IMG/VR virus record: IMGVR_UViG_3300008516_000622
Span: 1-25,897 of that record
Source of the DNA: a virus
Length of the DNA stretch: 25,897 nucleotides
Strand: one strand, 5' to 3'
Position 1 is the stretch's first letter; each line of letters starts with the position of its first letter. The position numbers and the translations under genes are program-made. The notes beneath the pieces were generated by a model, which searched no databases, was not told the origin of the DNA, and saw only the letters and a list, made by a program, of their open reading frames with translations. Positions 19,699 to 25,897 of this stretch are shown here, piece after piece.

Positions 19699-21150
19699 TC
19701 AACCCCACCCGATCCGGAACGGAGGTGCCTCTTCGTCCTGAAGCATCAGGGCCCACAATGCCCAGACCAGAGCGTCTAACCGATCTGGGCTGTGTGCTCC
19801 CTCGTAGCCGTTCGCGGTCATGTGCATGAGCTGATACTCAAGATCCTCGAACCTGCCCACATGGTGCACACGGCCTTGCTCGTACAGGGAAGCCACAGGC
19901 TCAGCCCGCCGCTCTTTGCCCCGACTTGCATTCACCTTCTTGTACCGCACGTTCCTGTCAACTGTGCGAATATTGACCTCGACGAGATCCCCCCCGTTGT
20001 TGGCCTCGCCAACGATGCAGTCCCCTCCGTACCGACCCATCGCATCGACCGCGCGTTGCGCCCACGTATTCGGAGAGAAGACCCCACTGCGGTCGGACAG
20101 AACATAGCCGTGTCCGTCCACACCGAGCCCTGCAACTGCAATACCCGTCTCGTCCGACTCCGCATTGCTCGTCACCGCTGGGTCAATGGCCACCACGACT
20201 CGCTTCATCTCTGGCGCCGTCGATACGCGCAAATCATCCAGCATCGCCTGTGTCCACATGGCCCCCCGGACCTCTGCCTGCGGGTTCTGCTGATAGACTG
20301 CATCCCAGACGTGCCCGCGGGTTCCCGCCTTGATCGCGGCCAACGCTTCACTGCCGATCCGTTCGGGCCACAACGGCGCGCCAACCTCCCGGCCGAGAAG
20401 ATCGTTCTCTTCCGCCTCTGCTGGCAGCCGCAACACCTCCCAATGCTCACCCCCGTTTGCCTCATCCGCCATAAGCCAACCTGGGAAGTCCCACACGTCA
20501 TACCGCGTACAAACCACCACAATGGGCCCGTTCGGCACACGTGGACGGAAGATCGGTTGGTACCAATGCTCGAAGAGCTGGCGCGTGTGCTTGCGGTTCC
20601 GGGCATCTATCTCTGTCTTGTGCGGGTCGTCGATGATTGCGATCTCTGCACCGTGTCCCGGCAACGGTCCCCCGACACCCGAAGCGTGCAGACGCCCCCG
20701 GTGGCCTGCGATCTCCCAATGACTGACGGCATACGATTCCTGCGATACCTTGATGCCGAAGAGCTCTTCGCCCACATCCTCCATGGTGCGGCGAGCATCC
20801 CGAGAGAGCGAATGGGCCAGGTCGGCGGTGTGGCACGTCAGAATCATGCGACGGTCTGGATTCCGGCCCATGGCATAGCAGGGGAAGTTCCGGCTCACAA
20901 TGTCGCTCTTCCCGTGCTGTGAGGGGATGCACACGATCAACCGCAGGATCTCGCCTCGCTCTACGGCTTCGAGGTATTCACACAGGAGCAGATGGACCTT
21001 CGAGGGTTGCCAGGCGCCAGCGCTGGAATACGTGATAAAGTCCGCGAGTCCCCGGCGCGCCCCTCGCCGGTTCAACTCGAGTCGGGCCGCTGCTCGGGCC
21101 TCCAGTTCAGCGCGGCTTAGCTCCTTCGGCAATCGCTTTGAGTTCGTCAT
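19699..21150 (-). CDS. Terminase large subunit
   Basis: This is the packaging motor. ATPase: Walker A PSQHGKS (residues 76-82), Walker B AIIDDP (171-176) with the GVGGPLPGHGAEI stretch before it. C-terminal RNase H-like nuclease: Asp323 in VVAIDPAV, Glu382 in GEANNGG, and a third acidic site in SPDRLDALVWAL near the end. About 483 residues, a normal length. I start at ATG 21150 (MTNSKRLPKELSR), giving a 44-base overlap with TerS; an ATG at 21192 is possible but its SD is too close. It lies next to TerS. The length and order fit a headful or cos terminase; the type cannot be decided. Confidence 0.93.
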   Translation of the reverse strand: MTNSKRLPKELSRAELEARAAARLELNRRGARRGLADFITYSSAGAWQPSKVHLLLCEYLEAVERGEILRLIVCIPSQHGKSDIVSRNFPCYAMGRNPDRRMILTCHTADLAHSLSRDARRTMEDVGEELFGIKVSQESYAVSHWEIAGHRGRLHASGVGGPLPGHGAEIAIIDDPHKTEIDARNRKHTRQLFEHWYQPIFRPRVPNGPIVVVCTRYDVWDFPGWLMADEANGGEHWEVLRLPAEAEENDLLGREVGAPLWPERIGSEALAAIKAGTRGHVWDAVYQQNPQAEVRGAMWTQAMLDDLRVSTAPEMKRVVVAIDPAVTSNAESDETGIAVAGLGVDGHGYVLSDRSGVFSPNTWAQRAVDAMGRYGGDCIVGEANNGGDLVEVNIRTVDRNVRYKKVNASRGKERRAEPVASLYEQGRVHHVGRFEDLEYQLMHMTANGYEGAHSPDRLDALVWALWALMLQDEEAPPFRIGWG

Positions 21151-21694
21151 CGCTGTATCCGCTAAGCTCGCGGTGCTCAATGGGACCTCCATCCTTGCCC
21201 GTGTGCTCGTAACGGCTAGAGTCCCGCCATCGATCTGGAAGCCTGTTCTTCAGGTAGAAAATCTGCGCAGTTGTGTCCGGGAGAACGGTCTTCGTGACCT
21301 TCTCCCGCCGCACCACACGGGGCACGTTCTTCTTGACATCCAGTTCGACGACCTCCCTAGTCTCCTCGTAGGTGTAACCCAGCGCTCGACGGTATAGGGC
21401 GCCCTCTACCCGTAGATCCACCTCCTGCTTGCTCTCCTTTAGGGCTTCGGCCAACTCGGGGTGAAGGCGGATTACCTCGTAGAAGTAGGTCGCGGAGTAG
21501 CCCAGAGCCTCGGCTATCTGGGCATTGGTGCATCCTTGCCGAGCAAGTTGGCGCGCTATCTCGACCGAACGCTCCCCCTGCCATTTGCTACGGTTCCCCC
21601 TCCGCTTCCCCTTAGCCTCGGCTTTCGGCTTCTCCCCATCGCCTGCCGGGGGATTCTCGGCCGCAGTCTGTTCAGCTTTGTCCTCGTCTGCCAT
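21107..21694 (-). CDS. Terminase small subunit
   Basis: This 195-residue protein starts with a charged tail and continues as a helix-turn-helix (GCTNAQIAEALGYSATYFYEV) followed by the family's diagnostic segment VEGALYRRALGYTYEE, then PDTTAQIFYLKNRLPDRWRD. It recognises the packaging site and loads the large subunit. ATG 21694 has AAAGG upstream. The gene is preceded by a leader with terminator-like hairpin (21730-21767) and a promoter at 21892-21922. It overlaps TerL at its 3' end. Confidence 0.9.
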   Translation of the reverse strand: MADEDKAEQTAAENPPAGDGEKPKAEAKGKRRGNRSKWQGERSVEIARQLARQGCTNAQIAEALGYSATYFYEVIRLHPELAEALKESKQEVDLRVEGALYRRALGYTYEETREVVELDVKKNVPRVVRREKVTKTVLPDTTAQIFYLKNRLPDRWRDSSRYEHTGKDGGPIEHRELSGYSDDELKAIAEGAKPR

Positions 21695-21729
21695 AGCGCC
21701 TTTCGCTCACTATCCCGGCCTCGCCCAAC

Positions 21730-21767
21730 CAAAAGCCAAGCGCCCAGGGACACTATTCCCTGAGCGC
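21730..21767 (-). terminator. Terminator-like leader hairpin upstream of TerS
   Basis: The minus-strand stem GCGCTCAGGGA / TCCCTGGGCGC (one mismatch, loop ATAGTG) spans 21740-21767 and is followed by TTGGCTTTTGG. It lies about 45 bases 5' of the TerS start and about 120 bases downstream of a promoter. Twin of the portal leader hairpin: identical stem, two loop differences. The weaker T-tract suggests leaky termination. Confidence 0.6.
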
Positions 21768-21891
21768 GTCTGCGGTTGTTCCGCTTCGCCCGCCTGGTTA
21801 TGTCGGCTGGCCTCCCAACTCAACCTCGGCCCTGGGTTTTTCCTTTCAGCCTCGGCATCAACGCTGGTCCGCCATGCTGATTGTCAGTCTG

Positions 21892-21922
21892 ACTATACCA
21901 TTTTAGGGTACGACGTTGTCAA
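21892..21922 (-). promoter_or_regulatory. Sigma70-type promoter upstream of TerS leader
   Basis: TTGACA (21917-21922) and TATAGT (21892-21897) with 19-base spacer and TGG directly before the -10. It lies just past the tRNA 3' end. Predicted start near 21885, giving a leader of about 190 bases to the TerS ATG. Confidence 0.7.
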
Positions 21923-21938
21923 GGGCGTTGAAAGGGGA

Positions 21939-22014
21939 TGGAGCGGGGCACGGGACTCGAACCCGGGGCCTTCAGTCTGGAAGACTGATGCTCTACCATC
22001 TGAGCTATCCCCGC
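21939..22014 (-). tRNA. tRNA-Gly (anticodon UCC)
   Basis: A 76-base cloverleaf on the minus strand: acceptor GCGGGGA, D-arm GCTC...GAGC, anticodon arm TCAGT/ACTGA with loop CTTCCAG (anticodon TCC), T-loop TTCGAGT, and an encoded CCA end. Small flaws are an A-G mismatch at the base of the acceptor stem and one mismatch closing the T-stem. It has its own promoter immediately upstream. It reads GGA (and GGG) codons; phage tRNAs often cover codons rare in the host. Confidence 0.95.
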
Positions 22015-22025
22015 TCAGCCACAGA

Positions 22026-22056
22026 ACCCTACCATGCCACAGGGGTATTGTGTCAA
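22026..22056 (-). promoter_or_regulatory. Sigma70-type promoter for the tRNA-Gly gene
   Basis: TTGACA (22051-22056) and TAGGGT (22026-22031) with a 19-base spacer and TGG before the -10. The TGA within the -35 is the stop codon of the upstream ParB-like gene. Predicted start near 22019, about 5 bases before the tRNA, so little 5' trimming would be needed. The -10 is weaker than those of the other two promoters. Confidence 0.6.
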
Positions 22057-23003
22057 GGTTTCGGCACCGCCAGGTAGCTCTGGGCCCATTGGGCCAGAGC
22101 GGATGCCCTGTCGCCACCATCAAGTTCGCCCCGGGCCTGCATCACATCCAGGGCCTTGGCGATCACTGCGGCATCTTTGGGTTTGAGTCGATCCTTCCCG
22201 AGGACGCTAGCCAGCGGTACAGGGTGCCCGTGTTTGGGCTCACCCGTCTCTGTATCCCGCCACCCCTCCTCAAGGTCTCCCCGATGCTGCTCGAAGACAT
22301 CCAGCAGAATCATCAGCGCCGTCGCGCCATTGGTGAGGTCATTTGCCGCCCTCACCTCATCCAGATCATCCAGGAAGCGATCATACTCTGATACCCGGGC
22401 CAGAATGGTATGATCAGGTTTCGGCAACGCAGACAGCCCCTTGAGAACATCTTTCAGCCTCTCTATCTCTTCTGGCAGAAAAGCGAAGGTCACCACGAGC
22501 AGATCCAGGTTGGCTTCGCTCAGACCGGCCAAGGCCACCTTCTCCATCTCGTCCAGAACCTTCGAGTCCAGGCCGGCATATTGCTTGAGCTCCATTGCCT
22601 CGATCTCCTCGTACAGGCTCCGCAGGATGGCCATGTCATCCTCACCCGCCAAGGCATTGTGCGATAGCTGTACAGCAACTTGCTCCTCTCGCGTCAGGTC
22701 CGCCTCGGTGTAAAGAACCAGCACCTCTGCCAGGCCGGCTTCCCGCGCCGCCATGACCCGATGATTGCCAGACATCGCTCGAAACGTCCCTTCCGGTGTG
22801 CGACAGCAGAAGGGGACTGAGGTCAGGGCGCCATCGCGGCGGATGTTGTCCACGAGGTTGCGGAAGGTCTCGTTCCGCATGAACCGAGCATTCTTCTCGA
22901 GTAGCTCGATGCTCCCAACCGGCACTATGGCCAGCTTGAGCCCCTTGGGCAGCCGCTTGTTGATCTCCCCTACGTCATCTTCCCGTGCTTCTCCATCCAC
23001 CAT
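22053..23003 (-). CDS. ParB N-terminal domain protein (ParB-like nuclease family)
   Basis: This 316-residue protein has a ParB-N/Srx-type domain at about 25-115: VPVGSIELLEKNARFM, then LVDNIRRDGALTSVP and the signature MSGNHRVMAAREAG (GNHRV at 79-83). The rest is helical (EEIERLKDVLKGL, DDLDEVRAA) with no clear HTH, unlike chromosomal ParB. In phages such domains occur beside DNA modification and terminase genes, and are proposed to be nucleases or CTP-dependent switches. ATG 23003 is chosen for its GGAGGAAG SD; a GTG eight codons earlier is the alternative. It overlaps the preceding gene by 34 bases. Its stop is inside the tRNA promoter. Confidence 0.75.
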   Translation of the reverse strand: MVDGEAREDDVGEINKRLPKGLKLAIVPVGSIELLEKNARFMRNETFRNLVDNIRRDGALTSVPFCCRTPEGTFRAMSGNHRVMAAREAGLAEVLVLYTEADLTREEQVAVQLSHNALAGEDDMAILRSLYEEIEAMELKQYAGLDSKVLDEMEKVALAGLSEANLDLLVVTFAFLPEEIERLKDVLKGLSALPKPDHTILARVSEYDRFLDDLDEVRAANDLTNGATALMILLDVFEQHRGDLEEGWRDTETGEPKHGHPVPLASVLGKDRLKPKDAAVIAKALDVMQARGELDGGDRASALAQWAQSYLAVPKP

Positions 23004-24280
23004 GACAGAGCTTCCTCCAGTGACCACCGGCCCGCCCCTGCTTGATAGTTCAGGCGCGGCGGATTCTTCTTTCGGCTCAGGAGTTGAAACAGACCCCGAT
23101 ACTTTGAGGATACGGGCCTTTCCGTGAATGCCGTTGTGCCTATTCTGCTCACCCGTCCAGAGAAGTGTTGCTGCAAGTAAATCTGCACCTCTGTGCTCAA
23201 GGCGACCGCCAGAATCAGCTTCGCTAGCCGCGGGTAGATCGTGGGGCGCACCGGGAAGTCCGAAAGCATGTAGATTCGGCCGACCTCACGCCGGACGAAG
23301 TGGCCGATGAACCCCATAGAGCCGATGATCTTCCCGTTTGCCAGCACCGCCAACGAGGCGGTTGGCTTCACCGGGACTATCCCGGGATTCAGATAAAGAC
23401 TCCGCAACTCATTGAACTGTGCCGCGCTCAGACCGGCAATAGACAGCCTTGTGTGTTCTGCGATCCGCAACGCTTCATCCGCTATCAGCGTCCCCGCCCC
23501 CTCCGTCTTCTGCACCGGGGATGCCAGCCAACGCCGGCCCGACGAGTTCCCGTATACCCACAGTGGCTTGGAACGCGCCGAACTCTGCATGATCGCCACG
23601 GCCTCGCCCAGGTCCGGCTGAGGTTCATCTCGAGCGATCAGCCAGTAGGGCCGCTTCACCAACTGCGCCCGCACCAAAGCCATGCGCTGTTCGTCGAAGA
23701 TCTCATAGCTCGGCTCGTCCCAGTCGAACACGGCCTCCATCGACCTGTAGATGCGCTCATATCCGCCGCGATATGTGGGAGGGAATGTGATGAATCCTGC
23801 GTCAACAGGAGCCTGCTCGAGCCAGTCCAAAACATCCCCGGCCCAGAACCGCTTCAAATGCACGGTGCCCGCGGTCAGTTCTATCTTCTGCAACGTTTCA
23901 GCGTGCAGCCGCTTCCACTGCGCCTTGTATGCCTGCCGCTGCCTCTGGTAGTAGGGGGCAGTCTTCCCGTAGCCCCCGAGCAGTTGGGTTGAGAGCAGGA
24001 TAGTGGCAACCGCGGATGCTGGATAGCCCAGCCACGGAGAGAGCCACTCATACTCTGGATCCCGCACCTCAATGCGGAAAGGCTGTCCAGCGAGGTAACT
24101 GCCCACGCAGCAGCTATACAGGCTAACATCGTTGCCGCTCAACTCATACCCGAGCGGCGCCAAGGACCGCTCTACCGTGAAGTTCCCCGAACACCCCACG
24201 TACACTGAAGGGACAGACCACCCTTTCACCGATGTGACGATGACCGACCGCAGGTCTGCCCCTACCGATCCAATGAACAT
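22970..24280 (-). CDS. Putative antirestriction adenine methyltransferase with Mom/GNAT-like C-terminal domain
   Basis: This 436-residue protein appears to be a two-domain DNA-modification protein. Residues about 20-180 carry YVGCSGNFTVE (28-37, SAM-site-like), NDVSLYS (50-56) and FPPTYRGGYE (166-175, in place of the DPPY catalytic motif), the layout of the phage 'AAMT' family described among polyvalent/anti-restriction proteins. The C-terminal part (about 305-405) reads SLAVLANGKIIGSMGF, RIYMLSDFPV, RLAKLILAVALS, GTTAFTERPVSSKYRG, resembling GNAT acyltransferases of the phage Mu Mom type, which hypermodify adenine. I start at ATG 24280, preceded by GAGGGTG, rather than at 24334. It is flanked by ParB-like genes, as seen for such systems. 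Activity unproven. Confidence 0.6.
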   Translation of the reverse strand: MFIGSVGADLRSVIVTSVKGWSVPSVYVGCSGNFTVERSLAPLGYELSGNDVSLYSCCVGSYLAGQPFRIEVRDPEYEWLSPWLGYPASAVATILLSTQLLGGYGKTAPYYQRQRQAYKAQWKRLHAETLQKIELTAGTVHLKRFWAGDVLDWLEQAPVDAGFITFPPTYRGGYERIYRSMEAVFDWDEPSYEIFDEQRMALVRAQLVKRPYWLIARDEPQPDLGEAVAIMQSSARSKPLWVYGNSSGRRWLASPVQKTEGAGTLIADEALRIAEHTRLSIAGLSAAQFNELRSLYLNPGIVPVKPTASLAVLANGKIIGSMGFIGHFVRREVGRIYMLSDFPVRPTIYPRLAKLILAVALSTEVQIYLQQHFSGRVSRIGTTAFTERPVSSKYRGLFQLLSRKKNPPRLNYQAGAGRWSLEEALSWWMEKHGKMT

Positions 24281-24293
24281 TTCACCCTCGCGG

Positions 24294-24713
24294 TTATCCT
24301 GCCCAGGGGAGCTCCTGATATGCCGGCACCGCACTCCGCTCGCACCCCCACTCCGGGACCGTGATGCCCAACTCCGTCTCGAGCCACTCCGCTACGAGTC
24401 GGCGATGGCACGCAACGCCCCGCTTCTCCCAGCACAGCAATACCACGTCCCCCTTCGGCAGTCTCTTCACGATATCCGATGCTTCCAGCGCCGCCAGCTT
24501 CTTCGCCATGTGTTGGTCGTACACCCCTTGATCAGACTGCTTGACCATGTTCGGGTCTGGAGCCAGCGCAATCATTCTGCCGAGTCGCCACCCACGGGGA
24601 GGCCACCTGGCGATCGACACCTGTGCAAGCCCTTCAGGAAACCGCCGACACATTCCGAAGTAACTGGTCCAGATGCGCCTAACTTTACGGCTACGCTTCC
24701 CTGAATCCACCAT
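24294..24713 (-). CDS. DUF488 family protein
   Basis: This 139-residue protein has the DUF488 pattern: TSYFGMCRRFPEG near the N-terminus, SIARWPP, APDPNMV, YDQHMAKKLAAL, and the signature VVLLCWEKRGVACHRRLVAEWL (CHR) near the C-terminus. Biochemical role of the family is not known. The conserved Cys and His of the CHR motif are present. ATG 24713 overlaps the ParB gene end by 23 bases and has GGAGGGG upstream. Its place between ParB and the methyltransferase-Mom gene suggests a role in the same module, by inference only. Confidence 0.75.
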   Translation of the reverse strand: MVDSGKRSRKVRRIWTSYFGMCRRFPEGLAQVSIARWPPRGWRLGRMIALAPDPNMVKQSDQGVYDQHMAKKLAALEASDIVKRLPKGDVVLLCWEKRGVACHRRLVAEWLETELGITVPEWGCERSAVPAYQELPWAG

Positions 24714-25617
24714 CCCCTCCTCGTCCCGACACCAACGATGTTAGCCGGCGCCGTTCTAGTTCCTTCGCCAATGCCTGCTCGACCTGCCCGAACCATTGCT
24801 TCAGATTCCGAACCTTCCCCAGGTCCAATTCGACTGCGTTCGTAAGGAGTTTCGCGCTCACCCTCTGCAGTCTCTCGTCCCATGTCGTGGCGAGCAGATC
24901 CGATACCTTGTCTAGCGCGGCCAGGAACCGCACCCGTGACTTCTGCTCCTCCTCGCTCAGAACCCGGACCGTGAACAGAGCATCTTGGTCCTGTGATCCC
25001 CCAACCATGCCAGGATTCCTCATGATCCTTACCAAGTGTCCCACTTCATGCTGCGTCAGCCCATTCCGAACAGCGTGCAGAGCCACCTTCATCTGTTCCT
25101 CGGGATCCTCCACCTGCGCGATGAACCACGCTGCCCCCGGCCCCAGAGAACCCGAGATCACCAGCGCCCGCACCCCCTTCCCAAGCGAGCAGAGCTGGAG
25201 CTTGTCCCTCACATACTGCACGCTCTTCCCCGTCGTCTCTGCGATGCTTTCCACTGTCATATCATAGGTGCCCCGCATGGTCGCGTACGCATCCGCTTCT
25301 TCGATCACGTTGATGTCCTGTCGCTGGACATTCCCGACCACTGCCATCCGGTAGGCTTCTGCGTCCGTCGCCAATACAACGCGGCACGGAACCGTTGCTA
25401 CCTTTGCCAGCTTCGCCGCTCGGAACCGCCGCTCGCCAGCGATGATCTCGAACCGGTGCCGCTGCCGCGGATGCGGGCGCACCACGAGATTCTGGAGAAC
25501 CCCCTGCTCCAGGATAGATGCGGCCAGCTTGCCCAAAGACTCCTCATCGAAGTTATGCCGGTGCTGGGTCGCGTTGGCATCGATGTCGCTCGTCGGGATC
25601 TGCTGGATACCTACCAT
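24691..25617 (-). CDS. ParB/Spo0J family protein
   Basis: This 308-residue protein has the classical ParB N-terminal box (NFDEESLGKLAASILEQGVLQNLVVRP, then AGERRFRAAKLA at about 60-71) followed by a helix-turn-helix (VESIAETTGKSVQYVRDKLQL, about 119-139). Unlike the second ParB-like gene it keeps the DNA-binding half. Roles could be partition of an extrachromosomal prophage or transcription control. No ParA gene lies in the window, and no parS-like cluster was noticed. ATG 25617 has GGAAGGTGGG upstream and overlaps the previous stop. Confidence 0.85.
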   Translation of the reverse strand: MVGIQQIPTSDIDANATQHRHNFDEESLGKLAASILEQGVLQNLVVRPHPRQRHRFEIIAGERRFRAAKLAKVATVPCRVVLATDAEAYRMAVVGNVQRQDINVIEEADAYATMRGTYDMTVESIAETTGKSVQYVRDKLQLCSLGKGVRALVISGSLGPGAAWFIAQVEDPEEQMKVALHAVRNGLTQHEVGHLVRIMRNPGMVGGSQDQDALFTVRVLSEEEQKSRVRFLAALDKVSDLLATTWDERLQRVSAKLLTNAVELDLGKVRNLKQWFGQVEQALAKELERRRLTSLVSGRGGDGGFREA

Positions 25618-25823
25618 GTCCCACCTTCCTCGCTCCAGGTCATCTGGTAGCGGGTCTGTGCCCTGTCCGCCCAGGCGTCCAGCCTGGGAATTGGCACTAG
25701 CGGCCTCCCATAAGGACAGTTGATTCGACGCCGGTCTGCCAGGGCTACCCTCATATCGTGGCGGAATCTCCTCACATCCTCGTGGTTCCCGAAGTTGTAA
25801 GGGGCTTTGCCGCGCCTAGCCAC
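25611..25823 (-). CDS. Hypothetical protein (70 aa)
   Basis: Reads VARRGKAPYNFGNHEDVRRF, then RVALADRRRINCPYGRPLVPIPRLD, ending TWSEEGGTW. Not recognised. GTG 25823 is preceded by GAGGAGGGC, so it is the likely start; the frame is open further up to the window edge (the stretch reads KRPSPRRWLIEEG), so a longer protein is possible. It overlaps the ParB start by 7 bases and probably belongs to the same operon. Confidence 0.55.
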   Translation of the reverse strand: MARRGKAPYNFGNHEDVRRFRHDMRVALADRRRINCPYGRPLVPIPRLDAWADRAQTRYQMTWSEEGGTW

Positions 25824-25896
25824 GGTGCCCTCCTCGATCAACCATCGCCTGGGTGAGGGCCTCTTCCCTGCGGATCCGCCGCACCAGCGGAGGGCT
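25816..25896 (-). CDS. Partial C-terminus of an upstream gene
   Basis: A frame open from the window edge reads PLVRRIRREEALTQAMVD and stops at 25816-25818, overlapping the start of the next gene by 8 bases in the manner of the other genes here. Only 26 residues are visible; no function can be given. Confidence 0.35.
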   Translation of the reverse strand, partial: SPPLVRRIRREEALTQAMVDRGGHRG

Positions 25897-25897
25897 C

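Noticed and set aside
19792-20922. A 376-codon plus-strand frame opposite TerL
   Set aside because: No motif and unusual composition; the minus strand carries Walker and nuclease motifs of TerL.
14700-21767. Repeated 29-base hairpin units considered as CRISPR repeats
   Set aside because: Only two copies, 7 kb apart, each at a leader of a structural gene and followed by a T-rich tail. No spacers or cas genes.

Overview
The window is a piece of a tailed, double-stranded DNA bacteriophage or prophage genome of siphovirus type with HK97-like head genes. It is visibly GC-rich. Every gene I can support lies on the minus strand, so the map reads from right (25.9 kb) to left (1). Genes are tightly packed with GTGA or ATGA start/stop overlaps and strong GGAGG-type Shine-Dalgarno (SD) sites. 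The consensus-like sigma70 promoters indicate a bacterial host, but nothing identifies the host more closely. Both ends are cut. No integrase, lysis or replication gene is visible.

Right part (25.9-22.0 kb): a small hypothetical, a ParB/Spo0J-type DNA-binding protein, a DUF488 protein, a putative adenine-methyltransferase-like protein with a Mom/GNAT-like C-terminus, and a second ParB-N domain protein. I read this as a DNA modification or anti-restriction module. It is followed by tRNA-Gly(UCC) with its own promoter.

Packaging block (21.9-14.9 kb): TerS, TerL, a DNA N4/N6 methyltransferase, several small accessory genes (one probably frameshifted), a CmoA-like carboxy-SAM synthase homologue and another SAM methyltransferase.

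Head block (14.65-7.5 kb): a portal-MuF fusion, a KpsS-like capsule glycosyltransferase-like protein, an alkaline-phosphatase-superfamily phosphodiesterase, a prohead protease with an N-terminal zinc ribbon, and the major capsid protein. Connector block (7.5-1.5 kb): three SAM methyltransferases, a glycosyltransferase fused to a small structural-type domain, a connector with an inserted domain, head closure, tail completion proteins, a proteasome-like Ntn hydrolase and a Gly/Arg-rich peptide. Tail block (1.3-0 kb): major tail tube protein and the tail assembly chaperone with a UUUUUUA -1 frameshift site.

Two themes run through the window. First, glycan- and SAM-dependent enzymes are inserted at several places inside the normally conserved head operon. 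Second, TerS, portal, capsid and tail tube genes are each preceded by a leader carrying a terminator-like hairpin with a conserved T-rich tail, while the capsid and tail tube genes are each followed by a perfect 13-bp GC-rich hairpin. This suggests transcript-level control of the structural genes. Promoters of the form TTGACA-N16-TGG-TATAAT precede the tRNA, TerS and portal leaders.
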